Assembly (NCBI RefSeq): GCF_030063355.1
Contig: NZ_JASISZ010000013.1
Coordinates: 1-64,000 of the forward strand
DNA length: 64,000 nucleotides
Reading direction: 5' to 3'
Origin: Streptomyces sp. PH10-H1
Lineage (GTDB): Bacteria; Actinomycetota; Actinomycetes; Streptomycetales; Streptomycetaceae
Part shown: piece after piece, positions 37,471 to 47,018 of the stretch
Layout: the number at the start of each line of letters is the position of its first letter
Position numbering within the stretch: position 1 is the stretch's first letter
Made by a program: the position numbers and the translations under genes
Notes under the pieces: generated by a model
Database searches by the model: none
Told to the model about the DNA's origin: nothing
What the model saw: only the letters and a program-made list of their open reading frames with translations

Positions 37471-39156
37471 ATGGGTATGGCAGACGACAGCGACCCGACC
37501 ACCCTCAGCTTCCAGGGCATGGCCTCCCAGATCACCGTGCGGCTGCCCGAGCTGCTGGAGGCCGTCGTCTCCGTCGGCACCGGTCTGGAGCTGCACATGA
37601 CGCTGCGCAGGATCGTCGAGACCGCCGCCGAGCTGGCCGGCGCCCGCTACGCGGCGCTCGGCGTCCTCAACTCCGACGGCACCGGTCTCGCCGACTTCGT
37701 CACCCACGGCATCAGCGAGGAGGAGGCCACTCGCATCGGCGCCCTCCCGGACGGCCGTACGGGGCTGCTCGGCACGCTAATCGGCGATCCGGTGCCGCTG
37801 CGGCTTGCGGACCTCACGGCGGACCCCCGGTCGGCCGGGTTTCCGCCGAACCACCCCCCGATGCGCGCCTTTCTCGGCGTGCCGATCCGTATCCACACGG
37901 AGGTCTTCGGGAATCTCTATCTGACCGAGAAGCGCGGTGGTGGCGAGTTCACGGAGGAGGATCTGCATGTGGTGCGGATTCTGGCCACCGAGGCGGGGAT
38001 CGCGCTCGGCAACGCGCGGCTGTACGAGGCGACCCGCCAGCGCGAGCGCTGGATCAACGGTTCGGCCGCCCTCACCACCGCCCTGCTGACGGGCGACGAC
38101 GCCGAGGACGCGCTGGACGTGGTGGCCGAGCAGGCCCGCAAGCTCGCCGAGGCCGCCGCCGGTCTCGTACTGCTGCCGACCAAGGACGGCGGTCTGGAGG
38201 TCGTCGCCGTCTCGGCGGACGAACCGGCAGGGATGCTCGGCACCGTCATCGAGGCGGAGAGCCCGGTCGCCGAACTGTTGCTTAACGGGGAGCCGGTCTT
38301 CATCGACGACTCCTCCATGGACGTACGGATGACGACGCATCTGGCCACCCGCTTCGGGCCCAGCATGCTGCTTCCGCTCAAGAGCAGCGACCGGGTCATC
38401 GGCACCCTCGCGCTGCCGCGCGAACGCGGCGGCAAGCTGTTCACCGAGGTGGAGCGCACCCTGGCGACCCAGTTCGCCGCGCAGGCCGCGCTGGCGCTGC
38501 TGCTTGCCGACGTCCAGCGCGACCGGGAGCGGCTGGCGGTCTATGAGGACCGCGACCGGATCGCCCGTGACCTGCACGACCTCGTGATCCAGCGGCTGTT
38601 CGCGACCGGCATGATGCTGCAGGGCGCGCAGCGCCGGTCGGTGGTCCCCCAGGTGCGGGACGGGATCGGCAAGGCCGTCGACGAACTGGACGCCACCATC
38701 GAGGAGGTGCGCACCGCGATCTTCGCCCTCCAGCAGACCCCGGCCGACGCGCCGGCCGGACTGCGGACGCGGGTGCTGCGCGAGATCGGGACGGCGGCCG
38801 TCCCGCTCGGTTTCCAGCCGTCGGTACGGTTCACCGGCGCGGTGGACGCGCTGGTCGGCGAGCTGACGGCGAAGAACCTGATCGCGGCGCTGCGCGAGGT
38901 GCTGTCGAACGCCTTCCGGCATGCGGGGGCGTCACGGATCGATGTGGTGATCGACGCGACGGTCGCGCTGCCGGACGAGGCCGGCACCGGGGTCCAGCTG
39001 ACCGTCACCGACGACGGCGTGGGCATCCCCGAGGACGGCCGCCGCAGCGGGCTGCGCAATCTGGCGCGGCGCGCGGAGGCCCTGGGCGGGTCGAGCGCCT
39101 ACGGACCGGGACCGGACGGCGCCGGGACGAGGGTCGTCTGGGAGGCGCCGCTTTAG
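37471..39156 (+). CDS. Two-GAF sensor histidine kinase (DevS/DosS-like)
   Basis: A 561-residue soluble kinase. Two GAF domains at about 35-185 and 205-355 (the first with ARYAALGVLNSDG and GVPIRI, close to the haem-binding GAFs of DevS) are followed by a HisKA_3 dimerisation domain with the phospho-acceptor His in RIARDLHDLVIQRLF (about 370) and an HATPase_c domain with NAFRHAG (about 480) and DDGVGIPE. The location next to cyd genes suggests an oxygen, NO or redox signal. No response-regulator gene is adjacent. ATG 37471 and 37477 are both possible; TACGCT at 37464-37469 fits a leaderless start at 37477. Confidence 0.88.
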   Translation: MGMADDSDPTTLSFQGMASQITVRLPELLEAVVSVGTGLELHMTLRRIVETAAELAGARYAALGVLNSDGTGLADFVTHGISEEEATRIGALPDGRTGLLGTLIGDPVPLRLADLTADPRSAGFPPNHPPMRAFLGVPIRIHTEVFGNLYLTEKRGGGEFTEEDLHVVRILATEAGIALGNARLYEATRQRERWINGSAALTTALLTGDDAEDALDVVAEQARKLAEAAAGLVLLPTKDGGLEVVAVSADEPAGMLGTVIEAESPVAELLLNGEPVFIDDSSMDVRMTTHLATRFGPSMLLPLKSSDRVIGTLALPRERGGKLFTEVERTLATQFAAQAALALLLADVQRDRERLAVYEDRDRIARDLHDLVIQRLFATGMMLQGAQRRSVVPQVRDGIGKAVDELDATIEEVRTAIFALQQTPADAPAGLRTRVLREIGTAAVPLGFQPSVRFTGAVDALVGELTAKNLIAALREVLSNAFRHAGASRIDVVIDATVALPDEAGTGVQLTVTDDGVGIPEDGRRSGLRNLARRAEALGGSSAYGPGPDGAGTRVVWEAPL

Positions 39157-39223
39157 GGGCCCGTGCTTCAGGCGGCCCGTCCGGCGGCCGGTCGTGGCGC
39201 CGGCCGCCGCGTCAGTTGGGGCG

Positions 39224-40081
39224 TCAGTTGCGGCGGCCGGCCAGGATCCGCTCGATGATCCGCGCGACGCCGTCGTCCTCGTTGGCGGTCGTGCGGTGGG
39301 TGGTGGCGGCCAGGACATCGGGGTGCGCGTTCGCCACCGCGTACGAGGTGCCGGCCCAGCTGAGCATCGCCAGATCGTTCGGCATGTCGCCGAAGGCGAC
39401 GACCTCCTCGGCCGATACGCCGCGTTCCGCGCAGCACCGCGCGAGAGTGGTGGCCTTGCTGACGCCCGGGCCGCTGATCTCCAGCAGCGCGGACGCGCTG
39501 GACCGGGTGATCTCACCGTGCTCCCCGGCGGCGCTCAGCGCCATGGCGAGAAACGCGTCCGGATCGGCGTCCGGGTGCTTGGCCAGCAGTTTCAATACCG
39601 GAGCGCCGTTGTCGGCGAGCAGCTCCTCGGCGGGGGCGATCACCGCGTCGGACATCGCGGCGTACGGCGGGTAGGCGGGCTCGTACGAGAAACCGTTCGT
39701 CCGTTCGATGGCGAAGGTCGTGCCCGGCACGGCCGCGCGCAGCGACTCCACGACCGTGAGCGCGTCCTTCGTGTCGAGCGGGTACGCGGCGAGCAGCCGG
39801 CTGCGGTGCAGGTCGTAGACGGCCGCGCCGTTCGCGCAGATCGCCATGCCGTGCCGTGCGGTGTGCTCGGCGACGACGCCCATCCAGCGGGCCGGCCGTC
39901 CGGTGACGAAGAAGACCTCGATACCGGCTGCCTCGGCGTCCGCGAGCGCGGCGACCGTCCGGGCCGAGACCGTCTTGTCGTCACGGAGCAGCGTGCCGTC
40001 GAGGTCGGTGGCGATCAGCCGGGTCGTGGGGGCCGACGGGCGGGCGTCCGGGGACTGGGGATGCTCGGGGGCTGAGGTCAC
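39224..40081 (-). CDS. Cof-type HAD phosphatase
   Basis: A 285-residue HAD hydrolase with the large C2B cap of the Cof/YidA branch. Motif I is [10 protein letters not shown] (about 22-31), motif II FVTGRPARW, motif [16 protein letters not shown] (about 235). These act on sugar phosphates, nucleotide cofactors or pyridoxal phosphate; the substrate is open. GTG at 40081 follows GGGAG and GGGG; the longer frame is spurious. It resembles the HAD gene at 54196, so the window holds two paralogues. Confidence 0.85.
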   Translation of the reverse strand: MTSAPEHPQSPDARPSAPTTRLIATDLDGTLLRDDKTVSARTVAALADAEAAGIEVFFVTGRPARWMGVVAEHTARHGMAICANGAAVYDLHRSRLLAAYPLDTKDALTVVESLRAAVPGTTFAIERTNGFSYEPAYPPYAAMSDAVIAPAEELLADNGAPVLKLLAKHPDADPDAFLAMALSAAGEHGEITRSSASALLEISGPGVSKATTLARCCAERGVSAEEVVAFGDMPNDLAMLSWAGTSYAVANAHPDVLAATTHRTTANEDDGVARIIERILAGRRN

Positions 40082-40186
40082 GGCCCCATTCTCCCGTACA
40101 TGACCACGCCGACCGTACACAGGTACGGGCGTGGCGCGGTGACCGCAGGGTTGCACCGGGTTAGGCGTCCTCCGGCCGCGCTTTCC

Positions 40187-41149
40187 TCAGTCGCCGGACG
40201 GGCTGAAATGCGGACCGTCCGTGGCGGGGAGCCCGGCGAGGGCGTCCATGGTGCGGGCGCGCACTTCCCGTTCGGCGGCGGCGGCGATGAAGGCGGGGAC
40301 GTTGCGGCGGCCGACCAGCTCGCGGACGGCGCCCACCGTTTCCACGGGCAGCGGGACCGGGACCTGGGCAGGTTCCGCTGACGGCGGCGGCCCGGTCGCC
40401 GCCGCGAGGTCGCCCAGGTGCCGCTGGACCTGCCGGGTGGCCATCATCCGCATCGCGCGCGCGAGTTCCGCGTCGATGGTCTGCTGGGCGAGCGGGCGCA
40501 GCCGCCGGACGAGGGACGCCGCCTCCGCCGCCTCCGCGTCGGTGGGCGGATGGTCCAGATAGCGCTGGAAGACATGCTCGGTGGTGAACTGCAGGAACCG
40601 CTCCGAGATGTACTCGACCTGGATCCGCAGCTCCCGCAGATGACCGGTGATCGCCGACAGCGGGATGCCCGCCGCGTACAGCTCGGCGGCGACCGCCAGC
40701 TCCTGGGGGCTGGGGACCAGGAACTCGTCCTCGGTGCCGGGAACCGTCTCCAGGACGCCGAGTTCCAGGGCATCGGTGATGGCGGCCTCGTCGGGGACAC
40801 CGCCGAACGCCTCGGTCAGCTCGGCGCGGGTGATCCGGGCCGGGGTCTCGTCGGACCAGGGGCGGTCCACCTCGTGCACCAGGCCGAGGACTCCGCCGAG
40901 TCCGGTGCCCGCGTCCCAGGCCTCCAGCAGCTCCTTGATACTGGCCAGCGTGTAGCCGCGCTCCAGGAGGTCGGCGATCTGCCGCAGCCGGACCAGATGG
41001 GTGTCGTCGTACACATTGGCCCGGCCCCGGCGTTCCGGTTTCGGGAGCAGCCCGCGGTCCTGGTAGGCCCGGATCGTCCGCACCGTGGCGCCGCTGAAGT
41101 GGGCCAGGTCCTCGATGCGGTACGCGCGGTGCTCGGCGGAGACGGTCAA
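40187..41149 (-). CDS. MerR-family regulator
   Basis: A 320-residue regulator with an N-terminal MerR winged helix (YRIEDLAHFSGATVRTIRAY, residues 10-70) and a long helical C-terminal part without cysteines or a recognisable effector domain. It is the last gene of a minus-strand operon: the preceding gene ends at 41166, 16 bases from this start. Such placement suggests that it controls the lipid-like metabolic genes upstream of it. ATG 41149 has a plausible ribosome site. Confidence 0.85.
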   Translation of the reverse strand: MTVSAEHRAYRIEDLAHFSGATVRTIRAYQDRGLLPKPERRGRANVYDDTHLVRLRQIADLLERGYTLASIKELLEAWDAGTGLGGVLGLVHEVDRPWSDETPARITRAELTEAFGGVPDEAAITDALELGVLETVPGTEDEFLVPSPQELAVAAELYAAGIPLSAITGHLRELRIQVEYISERFLQFTTEHVFQRYLDHPPTDAEAAEAASLVRRLRPLAQQTIDAELARAMRMMATRQVQRHLGDLAAATGPPPSAEPAQVPVPLPVETVGAVRELVGRRNVPAFIAAAAEREVRARTMDALAGLPATDGPHFSPSGD

Positions 41150-41165
41150 GCGGTCCTCCCTGGAC

Positions 41166-42059
41166 TCACGAGGCGGCCGCGCGGCCTATCGCGCCCGCGG
41201 CGATCCGTGCCGCCGGGGAACTCGCCAGGTACTCGACGGCCCAGCGCAGCGATCCCTCCTGTGACGGATGGTACGACCGCCGGAGGTATCTGGGCATGGC
41301 CATGTTCAGCGAGGCCCAGGACGGCAGCAGCCCCTTGGCGGCCGCCGCCCGGTGGTCGCGGAAGCGGTATCTGCCGTGCGCGAGCTGGGGATCGTGGCGC
41401 ATCAGGAAGCGGGCTCCGGTCACCCAGAGGTAGGCGAGGGCCGGCCAGGCGAGCACCATCCCCTCCGCGCGGCGCAGATAGCGGGGCAGGCCCTCGCCGG
41501 CGACATGCTGGTACATGTCGAAGGCGACCGCCCGGTGCTCGACCTCCTCGGCGCCGTGCCAGCGCAGCAGATCCAGCATCACCTCGTCGGTACCCGCTTC
41601 GTCGAGTGCCCCGGCGGCCAGGATCCAGTCGCCGAGCACCGCGGTGAAGTGCTCGATCGCGGCGATGAGCGACAGCCGGAACTTGAGCCACTCGGCCCGC
41701 GGTACCGGCACGCCGAGCGGCGGCTTCTCCCCGAGCAGCACATCGAACATCCACTCAACCTGCCGGGTGTAGCGGGCCGTGTCGAGGTTCTGCTCGGCCA
41801 GATGATCCAGGACATAGGCGTGCTGCACGCTGTGGGTGGCCTCCTGGCCCATGAACCCCTTGACGTCCTTGAGCAGCGCTTCGTCGGTGACCAGGGGCAG
41901 GGCCTCCTTGAAGACCTTGACGAACCATCTCTCCCCGGCGGGCAGCAGCAGGTGCAGCACATTGATGACGTGCGTCGCGGTCGGCTCGTCGGGGATCCAG
42001 TGGAGCGGAGTCTCCTTCCAGTCGAACGAGACGCGCCGCGGCTTGATCGCGTAGCTCAT
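41166..42059 (-). CDS. Diiron-like metal-dependent hydrolase (COG3687 type)
   Basis: A 297-residue helical protein with ligands for a two-metal site on four helices: E70/H73-like in GFMGQEATHSVQHA, EHFTAV, and EEVEHRAVAFDMYQHV. Such proteins are annotated as predicted metal-dependent hydrolases and resemble ferritin-fold oxygenases; the reaction is unproven. ATG 42059 has an ideal AAGGAGG site. It sits between the hydrolase-SDR fusion gene and the MerR gene, suggesting oxidation or hydrolysis of a hydrophobic compound. Confidence 0.8.
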   Translation of the reverse strand: MSYAIKPRRVSFDWKETPLHWIPDEPTATHVINVLHLLLPAGERWFVKVFKEALPLVTDEALLKDVKGFMGQEATHSVQHAYVLDHLAEQNLDTARYTRQVEWMFDVLLGEKPPLGVPVPRAEWLKFRLSLIAAIEHFTAVLGDWILAAGALDEAGTDEVMLDLLRWHGAEEVEHRAVAFDMYQHVAGEGLPRYLRRAEGMVLAWPALAYLWVTGARFLMRHDPQLAHGRYRFRDHRAAAAKGLLPSWASLNMAMPRYLRRSYHPSQEGSLRWAVEYLASSPAARIAAGAIGRAAAS

Positions 42060-42118
42060 GGTGTGGTGACCTCCTTCAGGGGCTTCCTGGGCTACTGGGC
42101 CTACGGGGCCTACGGGGC

Positions 42119-43945
42119 TTACAGGGGCGGATCGAGGCGGGCCAGAGCGCGGAGCGCCTTGGGGGACAGCCGGGCCAGCAGCCGGGCGCCACGCGCCTCG
42201 GGGGTGACCGGTACGACGGCGGAGTTGCGCAGCACCGCGCGCACGATCGCCTGAGCGACCTTCTCCGGCGGGTAGTTGCGCAGCCCGTACAGCCGCGAGG
42301 ACTTGGCCCGGCGGCGTTCCTGCTCCGCGTCGGTGACCCCGGCGAAGCGGGTGGCCGAGGTGATGTTGGTGTTGACGATGCCGGGGCAGATGGCGGTCAC
42401 CCCGATGCCGTGCGGGGCCAGTTCGGCGCGCAGGCATTCGCTGAGCATCAGCACGGCGGCCTTGGACGTGCTGTACGCGGGCAGGGCGCGGGAGGGCTGA
42501 TAGGCCGCGGCCGAGGCGGTGTTGACGATGTGGCCGCCCTGGCCGCGCTCCACCATCTGCCGGGCGAAGAGCCGGCAGCCGTGGATGACGCCCCACAAGT
42601 TGACGTCCAGCACCCGCTTCCAGTCCTCGGTGGTGGTGTCGAGGAAGGCACCGGCCAGGCCGATCCCGGCATTGTTGACGACGACATCGGGCACGCCGTA
42701 CTCGCCGGCGGTCTTCTCGGCGAGCTTCTCCATGGCCTGCTCGTCGGAGACGTCGACGGTTTCGGCCCAGGCGTCCGGCGCGCCGATCAGCCGTGCTAGT
42801 TCGGCGGTGCGGGCCGCCGACTCCGCGTCCCGGTCCACCGCGATGATCCGCGCCCCCGCCTCGGCGAAGGCGAAGCAGGTGGCCCGCCCGATGCCGCTGC
42901 CCGCGCCGGTCACCAGCACCAGCTGACCGGCGAACCGCTCGCCGGCCGGGCCGGCCTTGGCCGGGGTCTCCTTGGCCGGGTGGCCCTCTTCGTTGACCGT
43001 CACGAATTCACCGATCCACTGGGCGATCTGGTCCGGACGGGTGCGTGGCACCCAGTGGGTGGTGGGAATGGTGCGGCGCCGCAGGTTGGGGACCCACTGT
43101 TCCAGCCCGTCGTAGAGCTTCTCCGACAGGAACGGGTCACCGGTCGGGGTGATCAGCTGCACCGGCACATGGGCGTAGGCGTCCGAGCGCGGCGCGCGCA
43201 GCCGCTCCCTGACGTTGTCCCGGTAGAGCCACGCGCCGTGCGCGGCGTCCTCGGGGAGCGAGGCCGTCGGGTAGTCCGCCGAGGACAGCTTCTCGACGCG
43301 GGCGAGCAGCTTGGGCCACTGCCGGCCGAGCACTCCGCGCCAGGCCAGTTCCGGCAGGACGGGGGTGTGGAGCGCGTACACGTACCAGGACTTGGCGCCC
43401 TGGCCGAGGAGCTCGCCCACGCGCCGCGGGGTCGGCCGCGAGACGCGCTGCTTGATCCAGTGGCCGAAGTGGTCGAGGGAGGGGCCGGAGATGGAGGTGA
43501 AGGAGGCGATCCGGCCCTCGGTCCGCCCCACGGTGGCGAATTCCCAGCCCTGGACCGAACCCCAGTCATGGCCGACGAGGTGCACCGGCCGGTCCGGGCT
43601 GACCGCGTCCGCGACGGCCAGGAAGTCGTCGGTCAGCTTCTCCAGCCGGAAGCCGCCGCGCAGCGGTTTCGGAGCCGTCGAACGGCCGTGCCCGCGCACG
43701 TCATAGAGCACGACATGGAAGCGGCCCGCGAGCCGGACGGCGACCTGCGACCACACTTCCTTGCTGTCGGGGTATCCGTGCAGCAGCACCACGGTGGGCA
43801 GCGACGCGTCCCCGTACTCGGCGACGCACAGCTCCACCCCGTCGGCCTGTACCCGGCGCTCGCGCGGTTCCCCGGTGCCGGCCCCGTCTCCGACTTCGTC
43901 CCCGGCCCCGTCGTCGGGCCGGCCCCCGGTCTCGTCCTCGGTCAT
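42119..43945 (-). CDS. Fused alpha/beta-hydrolase and short-chain dehydrogenase
   Basis: A 608-residue two-domain enzyme. Residues about 35-325 form an epoxide-hydrolase-like alpha/beta hydrolase (LLHGYPDSKEVW; nucleophile Asp in HLVGHDWGSVQGWE; base His in TTHWVPRTRP). Residues about 345-600 form an SDR (TGAGSGIGRA for NAD(P), NNAGIG, catalytic Ser about 490 in NTASAAA, YSTSK). Hydrolysis followed by oxidation in one chain is inferred; fusions of this type occur in mycobacteria and streptomycetes. ATG 43945 overlaps the stop of the upstream M24 gene by four bases. Confidence 0.88.
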   Translation of the reverse strand: MTEDETGGRPDDGAGDEVGDGAGTGEPRERRVQADGVELCVAEYGDASLPTVVLLHGYPDSKEVWSQVAVRLAGRFHVVLYDVRGHGRSTAPKPLRGGFRLEKLTDDFLAVADAVSPDRPVHLVGHDWGSVQGWEFATVGRTEGRIASFTSISGPSLDHFGHWIKQRVSRPTPRRVGELLGQGAKSWYVYALHTPVLPELAWRGVLGRQWPKLLARVEKLSSADYPTASLPEDAAHGAWLYRDNVRERLRAPRSDAYAHVPVQLITPTGDPFLSEKLYDGLEQWVPNLRRRTIPTTHWVPRTRPDQIAQWIGEFVTVNEEGHPAKETPAKAGPAGERFAGQLVLVTGAGSGIGRATCFAFAEAGARIIAVDRDAESAARTAELARLIGAPDAWAETVDVSDEQAMEKLAEKTAGEYGVPDVVVNNAGIGLAGAFLDTTTEDWKRVLDVNLWGVIHGCRLFARQMVERGQGGHIVNTASAAAYQPSRALPAYSTSKAAVLMLSECLRAELAPHGIGVTAICPGIVNTNITSATRFAGVTDAEQERRRAKSSRLYGLRNYPPEKVAQAIVRAVLRNSAVVPVTPEARGARLLARLSPKALRALARLDPPL

Positions 43946-44802
43946 ACGGACAGCCCCGCTTCCTTCCAGCGCTTCACATGCGGCAGTTCGTCGTCCAGCC
44001 AGTACGCGTCCGTCCCGGTGACCACGAGGATCTCCTCGAACTTCGCACCGGTCCCCCGGAAGCCCAGATGGGGCTCCACCGCCCACAGCCCCGGCTGCGG
44101 CGGATGGTCGGACATCCGGTACGGGCTCCACAGCGGGGACCAGCCGTCGCGGTGGCCGTGCAGGGCGTCCTTCGCCAGCCCCTTGAGGCTCTGGGTGCCG
44201 AAGCCGGCGATCTGCGGTGACCAGCGCCGCTCCTTGACCCGGTCGACCTTGTGGGCGATGACGCCGAACGGATAGGCCCGGTGGCGGTTGGCGTACCCCT
44301 GCTTCGCCATCAGCCGGTCCACGTCCTCGTAGATCGCCCGCAGCGACCGGCGCTCGCGCACCTCGCGCAGGATCAGTTCACGGTGCTCGCGCAGATCCGC
44401 CAGCAGCCGGTCATGGACCGGGTTGAGCCCCAGACAGCCGGAGTACCCGATGTCGGCGGTAAAGCCCTTGTAGACGGGGGCGGTGTCGAGGATGAAGGGC
44501 ATCCCCGGCTCCAGCCGCCGGTGGGTCGGGAAGAACTGCAGCGGCACTTTGAAGCCGGTGAAGGCCGTCCGGTCCCCGAACCAGGCGAACGGCAGATGGA
44601 ACCAGTCCCGCACGCCCCGCTCACGCAGCCACTCCCGCATCATGCGGGCGGCCTCGCGTTCGGTCACGCCCGGCCTGAGCTGCGCCGCGACTGCCTCGGC
44701 GCACGCGTACGCCAGCCGCTGCACCTCCCGGAACCCGTCCAGCCCGTCCGGATTCCCGCTTCGGCCGTCCAGCCGGTCCATCTCGTCCGATGGATGACTC
44801 AT
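43942..44802 (-). CDS. M24-family metallopeptidase-like protein
   Basis: A 286-residue pita-bread-fold protein of the Xaa-Pro aminopeptidase type. Metal ligands are visible in order: DTAPVYKGFTADIGY (two Asp), AHKVDRV (His) and WAVEPHLGFRG then KFEEILVV (two Glu). Some members act on non-peptide substrates such as creatine. It begins the operon M24, hydrolase-SDR, diiron protein, MerR. ATG 44802 begins the conserved part; the frame continues 52 codons upstream without a good start. Confidence 0.82.
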   Translation of the reverse strand: MSHPSDEMDRLDGRSGNPDGLDGFREVQRLAYACAEAVAAQLRPGVTEREAARMMREWLRERGVRDWFHLPFAWFGDRTAFTGFKVPLQFFPTHRRLEPGMPFILDTAPVYKGFTADIGYSGCLGLNPVHDRLLADLREHRELILREVRERRSLRAIYEDVDRLMAKQGYANRHRAYPFGVIAHKVDRVKERRWSPQIAGFGTQSLKGLAKDALHGHRDGWSPLWSPYRMSDHPPQPGLWAVEPHLGFRGTGAKFEEILVVTGTDAYWLDDELPHVKRWKEAGLSV

Positions 44803-45057
44803 CACTACCGCCCCGTCCCAGTACGGCACCCAGCACGGCATGCATCGACCCTGACATCGATGAATGTGACACCACTTCATGGCATGGTCAAGGGGGTGTG
44901 CGTCAGCCTGTGGAAAACTCCTCGCCCGAGCACCCGCCCCAGCACCCGACCCCGACACATGAAGCGGCTTCCGGACGAGATCCCCTACGGGAGGTCAGCC
45001 CGCAGGACTACCCCGATTAGGCCCCACAGAGGGACGCCCAGGTGTGGTCTGCGCCAC

Positions 45058-45070
45058 TACCTTCGAAAAC
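45058..45070 (+). promoter_or_regulatory. Leaderless promoter of the ABC operon
   Basis: TACCTT (45058-45063) is followed by seven bases and GTG at 45071, the spacing of a leaderless transcript. No ribosome site is present. No clear -35 element. Confidence 0.4.
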
Positions 45071-46084
45071 GTGACTGTGATCGTGACCGAAAGCCTGAGC
45101 AAGCGGTACCCACGGGTGACCGCCCTGGACCGGCTCTCCGTGGACATCACCCCCGGTGTGACCGGGCTGGTGGGTGCCAACGGCGCCGGCAAGTCGACCC
45201 TGATCAAGATTCTTCTGGGTCTGTCCCCGGCCAGCGAGGGCCGTGCCGCCGTGCTCGGACTCGACGTGGCCACTGAAGGCGCTGCGATCCGCAGTCTTGT
45301 CGGTTACATGCCGGAACACGACTGTCTGCCGCCCGATGTCTCGGCGACCGAGTTCGTCGTCCACATGGCGCGGATGTCCGGGCTGCCGCCCGCCGCTGCC
45401 CGCGAGCGCACCGCCGACACCCTGCGCCATGTCGGGCTGTACGAGGAGCGGTACCGCTCCATGGGCGGCTACTCCACAGGCATGAAGCAGCGGGTCAAAC
45501 TGGCCCAGGCCCTGGTCCACGACCCGCAACTGGTCCTCCTCGACGAGCCGACCAACGGGCTGGACCCGGCGGGCCGCGACGACATGCTCGGACTGATCCG
45601 CCGCGTCCACACCGACTTCGGCATCTCCGTCCTGGTCACCTCGCACCTCCTCGGTGAGCTGGAACGCATCAGCGACCACGTCGTCGTCATCGACGGCGGC
45701 AAGCTGCTTCGCTCCTCCTCCACCAGCGACTTCACACAGGCCACGGCCTCCCTCGCGGTCGAGGTCACCGACACCGACCAGCACCCCCATGGCACGCGTG
45801 CCACCTTCGACGCGCTGATCGCCGCAGGGCTCACCGCCCACGTGGACGGCCATCTGCTCCTTGTCGACATCACCGGCGACGAGACGTACGACTTCGTGCG
45901 CGACGCCGTCGCCGAACTCGGCCTCGGCCTGGTGCGCATGGAGCAGCGCAGGCACCGCATCGCGGAGATCTTCAGCGACGAGGACGAGGACGACGGCGCC
46001 GACACCACAGGCGACGCCAATGCCAACGCCAACACCGACACGGACACCGACCTCAAGGAAGGAGCGGGCCGCGATGCCGCCTGA
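45071..46084 (+). CDS. ABC transporter ATP-binding protein
   Basis: A 337-residue ATPase of the drug/natronovorin-like exporter class: Walker A VGANGAGKST (about 33-42), signature YSTGMKQRVKLAQAL, Walker B LVLLDEPTNGLD, H-loop TSHLL. A C-terminal extension of about 110 residues ends in an acidic, Asn/Thr/Asp-repeat tail. It overlaps the permease gene that follows by 11 bases. With the second ATPase and permease it would form one or two exporters. Substrate unknown. GTG 45071 is preferred from the leaderless promoter; GTG 45077 and 45083 are possible. Confidence 0.88.
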   Translation: MTVIVTESLSKRYPRVTALDRLSVDITPGVTGLVGANGAGKSTLIKILLGLSPASEGRAAVLGLDVATEGAAIRSLVGYMPEHDCLPPDVSATEFVVHMARMSGLPPAAARERTADTLRHVGLYEERYRSMGGYSTGMKQRVKLAQALVHDPQLVLLDEPTNGLDPAGRDDMLGLIRRVHTDFGISVLVTSHLLGELERISDHVVVIDGGKLLRSSSTSDFTQATASLAVEVTDTDQHPHGTRATFDALIAAGLTAHVDGHLLLVDITGDETYDFVRDAVAELGLGLVRMEQRRHRIAEIFSDEDEDDGADTTGDANANANTDTDTDLKEGAGRDAA

Positions 46085-47018
46085 GACACAGACACCCACC
46101 ACCTCCCCCATGTCTCCGACGAACCCATCCCCCATGGCGCACGAAGACGTCATCCACAACATCGGCTACCGCCACTACGGCGGCCCGCGCCTCGGCCGCG
46201 GCTACGCCCGTCTCTCGCTCTTCTCGCAGAGCCTGCGCGGCGCCTTCGGCCTCGGCTGGTCCGCGAAGTCCAAGGTCCTGCCGATGCTGCTGGTCGCCGC
46301 GATGTGCGCCCCCGCGCTGATCATCGTCGCGGTCGCGATCAGCACGAAGATGACCAAGCTCCCGCTGCAGTACATGCAGTACACGATCTATCTGCAGATG
46401 GTCATCGGCCTCTTCGTCGCGGCCCAGGCCCCGCAGTCCGTCTCCCGCGACCTGCGGTTCAAGACGACACCGCTGTACTTCTCGCGCCCCATCGAGCGCA
46501 TCGACTACGTCACCGCCAAGTTCGCGGCGATGACAGCGGCACTGTTCATCCTCACCGCCGTGCCGCTGGTGATCCTCTACGTCGGCGCTCTGCTCGGGAA
46601 GTTGGGCTTCACGTCCCAGACCGCCGGGTTCGGGAAGGGAATCGTGGCCGCTCTTCTGCTCTCCCTGCTCCTCGCGGGCATCGGCATGGTCATCGCCGCC
46701 ATCACACCGCGCCGCGGTTTCGGTGTCGCCGCGATCATCGCGGTCATCGCCATCTCCTACGGGGCGGTCAGCGCGATCCAGGGCGTCGCCTACAGCCAGG
46801 GCAACTTCGAGGCGGAGGGCTGGTTCGGCCTCTTCTCCCCGATCAGCCTGCTGGACGGCGCGCAGGCATGGTGGCTCGGAGCCACCGTGTCGACGCCCGG
46901 CAACTACGGCCCGCCCGACGCCATGGCGGGCATCGCGTACCTGCTCGTGCTCATCGCCGTGATCGTGGGCTGCTTCGGCCTGCTGATGCGCCGCTACCGG
47001 AAGGTCGGACTCTCGTGA
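46074..47018 (+). CDS. ABC-2-type permease
   Basis: A 314-residue membrane protein with about six helices (residues 65-90, 105-125, 150-180, 195-220, 225-245 and 285-305) after a polar N-terminal stretch. SVSRDLRFKTTPLYFSRP is typical of ABC-2 exporter permeases (cytoplasmic loop). ATG 46074 lies in the end of the preceding ATPase gene behind AAGGAAGGAG; its stop overlaps the GTG of the second ATPase. It is co-translated with its neighbours. Confidence 0.85.
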   Translation: MPPETQTPTTSPMSPTNPSPMAHEDVIHNIGYRHYGGPRLGRGYARLSLFSQSLRGAFGLGWSAKSKVLPMLLVAAMCAPALIIVAVAISTKMTKLPLQYMQYTIYLQMVIGLFVAAQAPQSVSRDLRFKTTPLYFSRPIERIDYVTAKFAAMTAALFILTAVPLVILYVGALLGKLGFTSQTAGFGKGIVAALLLSLLLAGIGMVIAAITPRRGFGVAAIIAVIAISYGAVSAIQGVAYSQGNFEAEGWFGLFSPISLLDGAQAWWLGATVSTPGNYGPPDAMAGIAYLLVLIAVIVGCFGLLMRRYRKVGLS

